Shown here: one piece after another, positions 47,818-56,885 of the stretch
How positions within the stretch are numbered: the stretch's first letter is position 1
Layout: each line of letters opens with the position of its first letter
Virus record (IMG/VR): IMGVR_UViG_3300032893_000044
Location: 1 to 61,743 of that record
Length of the DNA stretch: 61,743 nucleotides
DNA from: a virus
Strand: one strand, 5' to 3'
The notes under the pieces: generated by a model
What the model saw: the letters and a program-made list of their open reading frames with translations, nothing else
What the model was told of the DNA's origin: nothing
The model's database searches: none
Position numbers and translations under genes: made by a program

Positions 47818-48045
47818 TCACTTATTCCTTGTTAGGTCCCGATAAAACGGCTTAAACGCTTCACGCCAACCTGGCCCAAACTCAATCAAGAGCCAAGCAA
47901 GCACTTCATGAGCGGGTATCTCTGTCAAAATAAAGCTTATAAAGTCTCGGCTCAGGACATCAAATCTTGTCCCCGCGCCAAACCTGTTTTGTACAAAAGG
48001 CTTCCAATACAATTGGTTTAAAATCCGAAGTCGCTTTTTAGTCAT
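47818..48045 (-). CDS. PYY-module small protein D1
   Basis: 75 residues, first gene of cluster D. EIPAHEVLAWLLIEFGPGW at 42-60 and KPFYRDLT at 65-72 (first Tyr is Phe). No ribosome site seen before ATG 48045. Confidence 0.65.
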   Translation of the reverse strand: MTKKRLRILNQLYWKPFVQNRFGAGTRFDVLSRDFISFILTEIPAHEVLAWLLIEFGPGWREAFKPFYRDLTRNK

Positions 48046-48102
48046 GCGTCATTTTAGTCGCCTCTTGACCCAATTTCAATCCTGTTGGAAACTAAGCTTA
48101 GA

Positions 48103-48153
48103 CGGACCTGAGTCTTACAAACGGTCAAGCGGACCTGAGCTTTCAAAACGGTC
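48103..48153. repeat. two 24-base direct repeats before capsid genes
   Basis: 48103-48126 and 48130-48153 share CGGACCTGAG and CAAA[CA]CGGTC-type ends, 20 of 24 positions equal, period 27. They lie between the divergent cluster D and the decoration gene, as operator sites would. Confidence 0.5.
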
Positions 48154-48194
48154 GGAGCATTCCCCGGTTGTCTGAGCCACAAATCAGAGCGGAT

Positions 48195-48210
48195 AAGAAC
48201 GCAAGTTCTT
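48195..48210. promoter_or_regulatory. AAGAAC-GCAA-GTTCTT hairpin
   Basis: Perfect six-base stem with a GNRA loop in the 231-base gap before the decoration gene. Possible leader structure or operator. Confidence 0.45.
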
Positions 48211-48276
48211 AAAAGTTAAGTTTTGCGGGCTGTCTTTTCCCCTTTGCAGATAAGCTCCTAGTGTGGAGTTTTCCTC

Positions 48277-49056
48277 ATGGCTTACGGCACAAACGCGCCG
48301 TTTGGTCTGCAACCCCGTTACTTTTTGAACGGTTCAACCTGGAATGACCAAACTCGCCAATATGACATTGCCTCAGGTTACACACCTGAAATCGGCGGTA
48401 CCCCTTTACCTGGACTCTTTATCGGTGATCCTGTTATTCGCCTCTCAGATGGCACTATTGGCATCTGGCCCGGCTTAGGCTCTCCCGGAAATCCTTCTGC
48501 TCCTATTTTAGGCGTTTTCTTCGGCTGCTTCTATTACGATACCAACGGCACCTACGTCCCCAGTAACTATTGGCCCGCAGGAACCGTCACACGCGGCGCA
48601 CAAAACGCTAAAGCTCTTATCGTTGACGATCCTAGCGTTATTTTCAGCGCTCAGGTTTCTACTAGCGCCGGTAATCCTTCTACTGCTGTAGGTATTCAGC
48701 TAAAGAACTTAGGCTGCAATATCTCTCCCGGAATGGGAAATAATCTCGGTGCAGCTGGTAACGCTTTTAATCCGGTAACAGGACCTGGTGGTGTTTATAC
48801 CCCTCCGGCTAACCCATTACCCTCCGGTGCAAATGGCGGACAGTCTACTTTTTATCTTGATTTCAGCGAAATGTCCAATACGGCCACTTATTGCCTGAAA
48901 TTAATTGATTTAGAACCCAATCCAGCACCCGGTCAACAATTCTACGTCGCAGGCCCCCCCACGAAAGGCGTCTTCAACAACGCTCTCGTAATCATCAATA
49001 GCCACTACTACAAAGGCGGCACTGGTACAGCAGGTACCGGCACGGTCGGGGTCTAA
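48277..49056 (+). CDS. head decoration/stabilising-type protein
   Basis: 259 residues. MAYGTNAPFGLQPRYFLNGS ... YDIASGY ... LFIGDPVIRLSDGTI is the start of a beta-rich family commonly placed right before phage major capsid genes. Gly/Pro/Asn-rich with a C-terminal Gly/Thr tail. I assign it to the head by position and pattern. Confidence 0.7.
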   Translation: MAYGTNAPFGLQPRYFLNGSTWNDQTRQYDIASGYTPEIGGTPLPGLFIGDPVIRLSDGTIGIWPGLGSPGNPSAPILGVFFGCFYYDTNGTYVPSNYWPAGTVTRGAQNAKALIVDDPSVIFSAQVSTSAGNPSTAVGIQLKNLGCNISPGMGNNLGAAGNAFNPVTGPGGVYTPPANPLPSGANGGQSTFYLDFSEMSNTATYCLKLIDLEPNPAPGQQFYVAGPPTKGVFNNALVIINSHYYKGGTGTAGTGTVGV

Positions 49057-49066
49057 GGAGTAAATC

Positions 49067-49975
49067 ATGGCAATTAATACCTCGCAAATCCAACAACTCT
49101 TAAGGCCCGGCCTAAGCGCCGCGTTCGGGGACTTCGCAATGTACCCCGCTCAATGGCCTGAAATCTTCGATACCTATGAATCTGACAAGAATCAGGAAAT
49201 CGAATCTGAACAAAAATTCTTAGGCCTAGGTCAGATTAGACCCGAAGGAGCGCCTACTGCCGTGGACACTATGGGCCAACGCATTGTGACGACCTATGTC
49301 CATAGATATGTTGGTTTGTCCTTTGTCATCACGCGCATGGCTTTGTTAGACAACTTATATAAGTCAAAATTCCCACATATGGTGAAGAGCTTAAAACGCT
49401 CCTTAGCGCAAACGAAGGAAATTTTGGCAGCTAGCGTACTAAATAATGCGTTTGACGCTGCTTTCCCACTCGGAGATGGTCAGCCATTGTGCTCACTTAA
49501 TCATCCGATTGACGGGGGTGTGGTCGCTAATACGCCGGTGGTACAAAGCGATTTAACTGAAGCTGCTTTAGAGGCTGCGGTTATTACCATTCAACAATTT
49601 AGGGACCAGGCTGGACTCATTATCCATACCAAACCTAAGAAGATGATTGTGCCCACAGCTGGACAGTTTGTGGCCGAACGTCTATTAGGGTCTGCGTTCC
49701 GCGTGGATACCAACGTCAATACTATCTCGGCTATCTACAACACGCAGGTAGTTCCAGAAGGGTATCGCGTTAACCAATTCTTGACACCCCTCCAACCTAA
49801 TGCTTGGTTCTTACTCACTGATTCACCTGACTCATTTAAGCATTTTATTCGCGAGAAGGTCGAAACAGACGTGTACACGGAGCAGAGCACCGATAACCTC
49901 ATCGCAAAAGCTGTGGAAAGATACAGTTTTGGGGTATCTAACTTCCGAGGCGTTTACGGCAGCAATGGACCCTAA
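49067..49975 (+). CDS. major capsid protein
   Basis: 302 residues, ATG behind AAGGAG. Pattern of HK97-fold coat proteins of the Mu/podovirus sort: early helix with PAQWPEIFDTYESDK, a glycine-rich GLGQIRPEGA, a spine helix region (AQTKEILAASVLNNAFD), PLCSLNHPI, then AVITIQQFRDQAGLIIHTKPKKMIVP and a C-terminal DNLIAKAVERYSFGVSNFRG. Size fits without a delta domain or protease. It follows the decoration gene by ten bases. Confidence 0.85.
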   Translation: MAINTSQIQQLLRPGLSAAFGDFAMYPAQWPEIFDTYESDKNQEIESEQKFLGLGQIRPEGAPTAVDTMGQRIVTTYVHRYVGLSFVITRMALLDNLYKSKFPHMVKSLKRSLAQTKEILAASVLNNAFDAAFPLGDGQPLCSLNHPIDGGVVANTPVVQSDLTEAALEAAVITIQQFRDQAGLIIHTKPKKMIVPTAGQFVAERLLGSAFRVDTNVNTISAIYNTQVVPEGYRVNQFLTPLQPNAWFLLTDSPDSFKHFIREKVETDVYTEQSTDNLIAKAVERYSFGVSNFRGVYGSNGP

Positions 49976-49995
49976 GAGGTTTCTAGGAGCAGAGT

Positions 49996-51927
49996 ATGGC
50001 TATTAACTTACTTGCCCCTGGCGGGGCCTCGCCTTCGGGCTACCTGATTTACGACACGGTCAAAGCTTATCCCGCTCAAAACGGGTTGCCCGCGGCGGGT
50101 CCTGGTGGAACAGCGTCTTTTACGAAAGTTGATGTTGACGGTGTAGAAACAGTTGTCTCAGCGGCTTTAGAAATCCAATCGACATTAGGGGGATTATTGA
50201 TCCCTCGCATGACCACGGATGAACGTGAAGCGTTAGTGGTGACTGATGGGTTTTTGGTTTTTGATACCGATGATGTTGTTTTTTACATGCGGGCTTCTGA
50301 CGAATGGCAGGTGATTGCTAACCAGCCAGCCGGAGGGTATGTAGAAGGTCCTGAAACCACAACGGTTAACAGCGTTGCAACTTGGGGGAATGGTATTGGT
50401 ACTTACCTCAAAGAGGCAGTAGTAGAGATTGCGCCTGTTACGGGTAATATGACTGGTGTTGGAATTATCAATGCAACCGATATTGGCGATGCAATTACTC
50501 CTACTTATTCTTTTACGGGTAGAACGGATATCGGCATGTACACCAGTGCGGACGATACGCTTGATTTTGCAACCCATGGCGCAAGACAGTTCCAAATTTA
50601 CTCTACCGAGGACTCTGTTAACTTTCTTCAAGTAAGAGGAGCGGTTGCGGAAAATAATCCGTCAATTGTGTGCGTCTCTGAAAATTCACCTCCTGACACC
50701 AATTTTGGTTTAGATATTTTTACGTCTGGTGACGGGGCCGTTACTATCAAAGATGTTTTAGCTGAAAATGGCGGTCAAATTCGTTTAGCTCAAGACGATG
50801 GCACAGAGTTTGTCGGCTTTAAAGCGCCTACCAATGGCGTTACCACAACGATTTGGCAATTGCCTGCAACCGATGGTACGAATGGTCAAGCGCTGATTAC
50901 CAATGGGTCTGGCGTTTTATCCTGGGGTAGTTCGGGCACTGTCACCATTACCGGCACCCAAACGGCTAATCATGTCACTACCATTAATGCCAGCAACGTT
51001 TTACAGCAAACACCGGTGCTCATTGCGCAGGGAACTGGCAACGTAACAGGCGTTGGGATTGTTAATGCAGGCAATGGGGCAGAAGATGCACCCACTTACT
51101 CGTTCACCAGTCGAACTGATACGGGCATGTGGACCGATGGGGCAGCTATTAACTTTTCAACAGCAGCTGCTACTGCTTTTCAAATTGCTCAAACAATTAG
51201 TGCCACCGATTATATCATCGTCAAAGCGAGCATTGATGGTTTGCCGAGTTTCACGACAAGCGGCGACAGTACCAATATCGATTTAGATATTCTCTTAAAA
51301 GGTACGGGTCTTGTCAGAATTTCGTCTACCGGAGCTCATCCAGGCAGATTGATTTTGACAGACAACGCCGGAACAGGTTGGGTGGGTTTTTCAGCTCCTT
51401 CAGATTTAAGTCTTGCCGAACTCATTTGGCAATTACCTTTGGCTGACGGAACGGCTGGTCAAGCTTTAACCACCAACGGTTCACAAGTTTTAAGTTTTTC
51501 TAGCGTTGTTCAGGTTGCAACTGGCACTTTGAGCTCTGCTCAATGGCAAGGCATGTATGCAACACCGGTTGATTTAATTCCTGCACCGGGTGCCGGAAAA
51601 ATGGTTGTAGTCGTGAGTTGCAGCATTGAACTTGTGTGGGTTTCAGCCGAATACACCGGCGGAGGCACTGTTGCGCTGCAATATGGCTCAGCTGCACATG
51701 ACGTTGGACCGTTAGCGACTGCAACGATTGCTGCAAGCGCTTTCACCGTCGCACGAGTTGGTAATGGCGCAAATTCTGTTGCCGGAGCCGCAGGAGCTAT
51801 CCCACAAGCAGCCGCAACGAGTCTTGCCAATACTGGCATCTATATCAGTAACGGCAGCGCTGCCTTTGCAACGGGTGACAGCACTTTCAAATACTCGATC
51901 GCTTACTACATTGCTTCAGTGAGTTAA
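49996..51927 (+). CDS. tail fibre protein 2
   Basis: 643 residues. Short N-terminal segment, then LEIQSTLGGLLIPRMTTDER and FLVFDTDDVVFYMRASDEW, a fibre module also in the protein at 54637. Two repeats of a unit: TGVGI[IV]NA...PTYSFT[GS]RTD[IT]GM[YW] at about 154-175 and 350-375, and two of GFxAP...WQLPxxDGTxGQAL. C-terminal Ala-rich beta domain (AITAAQ-free, SIAYYIASVS end). Probably host recognition. Confidence 0.75.
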   Translation: MAINLLAPGGASPSGYLIYDTVKAYPAQNGLPAAGPGGTASFTKVDVDGVETVVSAALEIQSTLGGLLIPRMTTDEREALVVTDGFLVFDTDDVVFYMRASDEWQVIANQPAGGYVEGPETTTVNSVATWGNGIGTYLKEAVVEIAPVTGNMTGVGIINATDIGDAITPTYSFTGRTDIGMYTSADDTLDFATHGARQFQIYSTEDSVNFLQVRGAVAENNPSIVCVSENSPPDTNFGLDIFTSGDGAVTIKDVLAENGGQIRLAQDDGTEFVGFKAPTNGVTTTIWQLPATDGTNGQALITNGSGVLSWGSSGTVTITGTQTANHVTTINASNVLQQTPVLIAQGTGNVTGVGIVNAGNGAEDAPTYSFTSRTDTGMWTDGAAINFSTAAATAFQIAQTISATDYIIVKASIDGLPSFTTSGDSTNIDLDILLKGTGLVRISSTGAHPGRLILTDNAGTGWVGFSAPSDLSLAELIWQLPLADGTAGQALTTNGSQVLSFSSVVQVATGTLSSAQWQGMYATPVDLIPAPGAGKMVVVVSCSIELVWVSAEYTGGGTVALQYGSAAHDVGPLATATIAASAFTVARVGNGANSVAGAAGAIPQAAATSLANTGIYISNGSAAFATGDSTFKYSIAYYIASVS

Positions 51928-51957
51928 ACGGATTTTTTAAAAACCAAGGAGAGACCC

Positions 51958-52224
51958 ATGAAAAATGCAAACGATGTTTTACAAATCCTCGAACAGAAGT
52001 TGAAAGAAGTCAACGAGCGTATTCGGGCTTATCAAACGCAAGTGTTAGCTATCAAGTCTGATATTGAAAAGTTCCAATCTGCAAAAGAGCAAATGGAAGA
52101 TGCGCTAAAAGCATTAGACGGCGCAAGACAAGCGTATGAACTCGCTATTTCTGAAACCAAGGATTTAAGCGCCAAGGCAGAAAATACCGAAGCTGAGAAA
52201 ACCACAGAGGTTAAAAAAGCCTAA
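51958..52224 (+). CDS. small coiled-coil protein
   Basis: 88 residues, ATG behind AAGGAGAG. Heptads throughout (LEQKLKEVNERIRAYQTQV, KEQMEDALKALDGARQAYE). May be a chaperone or connector for the adjoining fibre or tail protein. Shares a base with the next start. Confidence 0.65.
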   Translation: MKNANDVLQILEQKLKEVNERIRAYQTQVLAIKSDIEKFQSAKEQMEDALKALDGARQAYELAISETKDLSAKAENTEAEKTTEVKKA

Positions 52225-52964
52225 TGAAACCGATTGTTTTTGCCTGGCCTCCCGCTTCAACCACTTTCGTCGCAGCTTCACAAAACACGGCGAGCGCAGG
52301 CGCGTTGATTCTGAATGGGGCCGGGTCAAACATCGGGAATGGCGGATTGGTTTCAGTGCCTTTTTGGAATGTCAATCGTACCGTTAGCCTCACTTCAGTC
52401 AATAACTTAAGCGGTGTAACCTTTACGGTGACAGGCACGCTCAACGGCCAAACGGTTTCTGCCAGCTTGGCAGGACCTAACAACAATACCGTCTATACCA
52501 CGCAAACATTTAATACCGTCACCGGTGTGAGTGTGAGTGGTGCTGTGACGGCGGTCAGCGTGGGCTCTGGGACCACCGGTTCGACGAACTGGGTGCGCTA
52601 TAACCATTATGCCACCGTCAAAGGTTTTGCCGTTCAAGTGCAAGTGACAGCAGCCACGATGGACAACACTATCACGTATGAGCTGCAAACCACGATGGAT
52701 AACGTGGAAGTGGTAGCCTCCCCCGCGTTAACGATTGGCGCAGTGGTTAGGAATGCAACAGCGGTTGCAGACCCTACTACGGATGCGCAAACGGCGTGGA
52801 CGACCATTATGAACGGAGCTGACCCCATTACCGCAGCAGGTACTTTGGTTGCCTCTGACTTTTTACCCAACGTTTTTCAATATGCGCGTATTGCGATTAC
52901 TGCTCAATCAGCCACCTTTGCCGGCCAATTAAACGCCAGCTTTATGCAACAAGGAGTGACTTGA
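52224..52964 (+). CDS. beta-rich virion protein
   Basis: 246 residues. Thr/Val/Gly/Asn-rich strands (VSLTSVNNLSGVTFTVTG) like an Ig or jelly-roll fold, ending in FAGQLNASFMQQGVT. Possible head or tail decoration. Coupled by TAATG and TGATG to its neighbours. Confidence 0.65.
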   Translation: MKPIVFAWPPASTTFVAASQNTASAGALILNGAGSNIGNGGLVSVPFWNVNRTVSLTSVNNLSGVTFTVTGTLNGQTVSASLAGPNNNTVYTTQTFNTVTGVSVSGAVTAVSVGSGTTGSTNWVRYNHYATVKGFAVQVQVTAATMDNTITYELQTTMDNVEVVASPALTIGAVVRNATAVADPTTDAQTAWTTIMNGADPITAAGTLVASDFLPNVFQYARIAITAQSATFAGQLNASFMQQGVT

Positions 52965-53149
52965 TGAATAGACCGCAAAAAAACTGGATTCAGGGCGCGA
53001 TTAAAAAACCCGGGGCACTGCACAAACAATTGGGCGTACCGGAGGGTAAAAAAATCCCCGCCGCAAAGCTCAATAAAGCTGCTCATTCTGATAACCCTTT
53101 GCTTAGAAAACGAGCGAATTTAGCCAAAACCTTAAAGAAATTTCATTAA
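52964..53149 (+). CDS. small basic phage protein
   Basis: 61 residues from ATG 52964. WIQGAIKKPGALHKQLGVPE, then KKIPAAKLNKAA and LRKRANLAKTLKKFH. This Lys-rich pattern is common in phages next to adaptor genes and may bind packaged DNA. Confidence 0.75.
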   Translation: MNRPQKNWIQGAIKKPGALHKQLGVPEGKKIPAAKLNKAAHSDNPLLRKRANLAKTLKKFH

Positions 53150-53171
53150 ACGGAAATTCATGGGATGGTGA

Positions 53172-54305
53172 ATGCTCACGACAACTTCGGGTTTATATAC
53201 CTACAATACCCCGCAAAATAGACTCCTCATCGACGATGCGTATGAGCGTTGTGGTATTGTCCCCCAGTTGTTAAGTGATGAACAGTTAAGGGCAGCATCT
53301 AGAACCGCTAACCTCATTTTACAATCTTATCCCAATCGCGGGCTTAATCTTTGGTTAAGACGAACCGCGATGTTAGCGCTCATTCCTTATCAAGCTCAAT
53401 ATAATCTGCCGCTTTATACCCTCGATGTTTTAGAAATGACGCTGCGCCGTTCCGTCAGAAACTTAAGCGGAACCGCTTATTCCAGCGCAGGGGGTGTGGC
53501 TGCAAATGCGTTTGACGGCAATCCCGCCACCGCTTGTACACAAAATGCGCCTAATGGCTTCATCAGCTATCAATGGCCTTATACCATTACTCAACCCGTT
53601 GGGAATGTGGTCTTAAATCCTTACACGAATGGTACGACCGCGATTACTTTAGTTGGTGTAATCTCTAACGTCACCCGCGATTATACCCTAACGTTTTCGT
53701 GGTCGCCTTATGTAACCAATTGGGACCCCAATACCGCAACCTGGTATCCCGTTCTAAGCGTTCCTACCCAAACTTATACGGCCGGTCAATTGTACTGGTT
53801 TAGCGTTGTTGCACCGGCTTTTGGTACTGCTTTTAGATGCCAAGAAACGAATGGCGCAACCCTAGATATCCAAGAACTCTATTTTAACAATCAGGTGAAC
53901 GATGTCTTGATGACACGTATCTCTGAATCTGAGTACATGTCTTACCCTAACAAAAGCTTGCCGACCATGACGTGGCCGAGCAGCTTTTATGTAGACCGGC
54001 AAATCAATCCCGTGCTCTATGTCTGGCCTTCGCCGGCTCCTCAATATAACAACATTTTTTATTCCTATACGCAGCAAATCCAAGACTTTGGACAACTCAT
54101 GAATGCGCCGCAATTGCCCGCTCGTTTCTTGAGCGCGTTTACGGCGGAACTGGCGTGGCGTTTAAGCGCAAAAGTCGCCCCTGACAGAAGCGAATCTTTA
54201 AAAGCGGATGCCAAAGAAGAATACGCAGCCGCGCATAACGAAGATAGAGAACGCGTGCCCTTACGCGTCTTTGGCGATTACATGCAAGGGTGGGCGCAAG
54301 AATGA
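53172..54305 (+). CDS. head-tail adaptor (P22 gp4-like) with inserted discoidin-like domain
   Basis: 377 residues. Residues 1-95 (IDDAYERCGIVPQLLSDEQL, ASRTANLILQSYPNRGLNLW) and about 240-377 (YEYMS-like ESEYMSYPNK, ELAWRLSAKVAPDRSESLKA) belong to the gp4-type adaptor that closes the portal. Between them, about 100-235, is a beta-sandwich (AANAFDGNPATACTQNAPNG ... QWPYT ... LDIQELYF) like an F5/8 type C domain. The same domain sits in the hub at 59752. The adaptor family normally lacks it. Confidence 0.72.
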   Translation: MLTTTSGLYTYNTPQNRLLIDDAYERCGIVPQLLSDEQLRAASRTANLILQSYPNRGLNLWLRRTAMLALIPYQAQYNLPLYTLDVLEMTLRRSVRNLSGTAYSSAGGVAANAFDGNPATACTQNAPNGFISYQWPYTITQPVGNVVLNPYTNGTTAITLVGVISNVTRDYTLTFSWSPYVTNWDPNTATWYPVLSVPTQTYTAGQLYWFSVVAPAFGTAFRCQETNGATLDIQELYFNNQVNDVLMTRISESEYMSYPNKSLPTMTWPSSFYVDRQINPVLYVWPSPAPQYNNIFYSYTQQIQDFGQLMNAPQLPARFLSAFTAELAWRLSAKVAPDRSESLKADAKEEYAAAHNEDRERVPLRVFGDYMQGWAQE

Positions 54306-54634
54306 GCTATAGACCCCACGGAAAACTCGTTCGCATTGACAGCATGTCGCCTAAAGGATTGGGCATTTGCGATAAAACTCAGTTCATTTGCTTGCACGAA
54401 GATTTGGTCAAACAAATGGAATGGCGCGGCAATTCCCTGCAATGGACCGGCTATATGGTGCATCGCGACTACGTGGATAAGCCCAATGAACAATTGCGCC
54501 CTCCTATTTTAGCGCCGGACCCCGTTCCCTTAGTCAATCCGCGGCATGAGCAAATTCCCCCCAACGGGCCGCCCAATGTCCCGGATTTTCAAACTTCTTA
54601 CCTCATCCTCAATCAAACCTACTTTGGCGGTTAA
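54302..54634 (+). CDS. small tail-region protein
   Basis: 110 residues from ATG 54302 (ATGA overlap). Cys pair in GLGICDKTQFICLHEDL, then WRGNSLQWTGYMVHRDYVDKP and a Pro-rich end. A known small family beside gp4-type genes in podoviruses, role unknown. Confidence 0.65.
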   Translation: MSYRPHGKLVRIDSMSPKGLGICDKTQFICLHEDLVKQMEWRGNSLQWTGYMVHRDYVDKPNEQLRPPILAPDPVPLVNPRHEQIPPNGPPNVPDFQTSYLILNQTYFGG

Positions 54635-54636
54635 AC

Positions 54637-56883
54637 ATGGCAAACAATCTTACAGCCCCTAACATTCAACCTTCGGCTACCGTTATCGCCGATACCGGTC
54701 TTTTCTTTGTGCCTTTAGATGCAAACAACGACTACGACCCCTTAACGCGTAACGGAGTTGTACAAGGCATTCAGTTAAGCCCCGGAGCATTACCGCCTTC
54801 AGTCAGCCAAGTGGTCCGGGAAGGCGAATATTATCCCGTACCCGTTTCTGCTTGCCTAGATTTGAATTCTGTGAGCGGCGGCTTACTCGTACCCCGTCTC
54901 ACCAACGACACCATTACTTCAGATGATTTTGTGCCAACCAACGGCATGATTGTTTACAACACAACGCTCGGCTCCATGGACATGTTCATTGACGGCGCTT
55001 GGGAAAACTTCACCCAAGGCAACGGCGATGTCGCAGGACCCGCAGAAGCAGTGGAAGGAAATATTGCTGTTTATGGTGATATGACCGGGAAAGTGATTAT
55101 TGATAGCGGGGTCGGCATTGAAGCTGTCGAGGCTTTAAATGGCAGTAAGGCCGCTACCGTCAATTTGCTGACAGATTTAGGGTTTTTACAGTTCACCAAC
55201 TTGATTGGCGCTATTTACGTCACGGATACCGGTGTTACTAATTACCTCGCACAAGAGTTTGTTTTAAATACCGTTGGAGGATTAACCCAAGGTTGCACCA
55301 TTGTCAATGGAACAACTGGCGGGGTTAGCTCCACTAGTATTAGTGCTTTATTGGAGATTCAATCCACCACCGGCGCATTGCTGCTGTCAAGAATGACAAC
55401 CGTAGAGCGTGATGCTTTAGTCAATCCCGTTAACGGTTTGATGATTTACAACACAGATTCCGGTGTCAATGCCGTTCAAGCCTATGAAGGCGGCACTTGG
55501 AAAACCTTGTCAGATGCGGGCACCGGCACCGTGACTTCTGTTGCAACCACCGGTTTTATTACCACTGAAAGCGGCTCTGCCATCACTAACTCTGGGACAT
55601 TAAAAATTGCAAACTCTAATCCTGATACTTTGCTTGGTTTTGAATCGGGCACCGGTATTCCCACCAATATTACGGCGGGCGCCGGTATCAGTATCACAGG
55701 CGGACAAATTAGCGCCACGGGAGCGGCAACGGTTGCGATTACCGCAGGAACAGGATTAGGCGCCTCGCCTGCAAGCCCCATTGAAGGAGTAGGCGAACTC
55801 TTTATTCAAAATACCGGCTTAACGGCAGGTAATTACTTTGCCAGCATCATGAGCTTTAATGCGCAAGGACAAGCCACTGGCGTTGTACAGCCCGTGAGCT
55901 TATTCGATACCAACTTGGCCTCGATTGCCATTCCCAATCAGCTAGGTTCGCTATTAGGACTTAATCCTACCGTTTCACAATATGTGACTGCGTTAGGGTG
56001 GCAAGCGATGCCCAGGGTCGCAACCAATGGACCCACTTCAGCTGCTTATAACACGGCACTTGGAGCTGCCAGCTTAGATTATTTTGGGTTTGGTCAATAC
56101 AACATCGGTATCGGATATGGTTCGGGCGCTTATAACGGCACCGCAGTGAATGCCTACCAAGCCAATAGTTGTATCTTTATCGGCTCCTTTACGACCACTA
56201 ATCAGGGCACGCTCAGTAATGCGATGGCCTTAGGAACTGGTACGTCAGTCAATAGCTCCAACTCCACCGTTATCGCCAATAAATCCTACATCGGCTTTAA
56301 CGAACCAGATCCGCAATATCCGCTTGATATCGGCCCCGTTGCAAGAGGGGATGTTGGTCAAAAGATTGCTGCTATTCAACTACAAGCCAGCGAAGCCGTT
56401 CCCACAACGCCCAATAGCGGAAATGTTGTTTTATACGCAAATTCCGGCGTTTTAGCCTACCGGTTAGCCTCCGGTGACACGCAAAATGTGCTCGGTATCA
56501 GCAGCAGCATCACGCCAGGCACTTATAACAAATTCACCATTAGCAGCGAAGGCGTCATTACCGCGGGTGTTTCTGGCGGACAAATCGTGAGCGTGACGAC
56601 GGTTTCTTTAGCTTCCAGCGCTTATAACGTGTTAGCGACCGATTACATCGTAGCGGTGACCAGCACCACCAATTCCAACAACGTTTATCTGCCTGCTGCA
56701 ACACCCGATATTGATGGGCAAACCTACATTGTGAAAGACCAAGGCGGCAATGCTGCATCTTCTAATATCGCCGTGCATGTTTTTGGGGGCGGAAGTATTG
56801 ACGGGGTCAGCGCCAAACTCATCAGCACCAATTACGGCTATCTCTCTTTCTACACCGACGGAAACGCTTGGTATACGGGATAA
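54637..56883 (+). CDS. tail fibre protein 3
   Basis: 748 residues. Two copies of the module [DE][LI][NQ]S..G.LL..R.T...GxxxYNT (about 75-130 and 246-290), a Gly/Thr-rich stalk, then TALGAASLDYFGFGQYNIGI and MALGTGTSVNSSNSTVIANK, like the YadA-type coil of S74 fibres. There is no C-terminal peptidase, unlike fibre 4; it ends in a beta domain (IDGQTYIVKDQGG). Confidence 0.75.
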   Translation: MANNLTAPNIQPSATVIADTGLFFVPLDANNDYDPLTRNGVVQGIQLSPGALPPSVSQVVREGEYYPVPVSACLDLNSVSGGLLVPRLTNDTITSDDFVPTNGMIVYNTTLGSMDMFIDGAWENFTQGNGDVAGPAEAVEGNIAVYGDMTGKVIIDSGVGIEAVEALNGSKAATVNLLTDLGFLQFTNLIGAIYVTDTGVTNYLAQEFVLNTVGGLTQGCTIVNGTTGGVSSTSISALLEIQSTTGALLLSRMTTVERDALVNPVNGLMIYNTDSGVNAVQAYEGGTWKTLSDAGTGTVTSVATTGFITTESGSAITNSGTLKIANSNPDTLLGFESGTGIPTNITAGAGISITGGQISATGAATVAITAGTGLGASPASPIEGVGELFIQNTGLTAGNYFASIMSFNAQGQATGVVQPVSLFDTNLASIAIPNQLGSLLGLNPTVSQYVTALGWQAMPRVATNGPTSAAYNTALGAASLDYFGFGQYNIGIGYGSGAYNGTAVNAYQANSCIFIGSFTTTNQGTLSNAMALGTGTSVNSSNSTVIANKSYIGFNEPDPQYPLDIGPVARGDVGQKIAAIQLQASEAVPTTPNSGNVVLYANSGVLAYRLASGDTQNVLGISSSITPGTYNKFTISSEGVITAGVSGGQIVSVTTVSLASSAYNVLATDYIVAVTSTTNSNNVYLPAATPDIDGQTYIVKDQGGNAASSNIAVHVFGGGSIDGVSAKLISTNYGYLSFYTDGNAWYTG

Positions 56884-56885
56884 AC

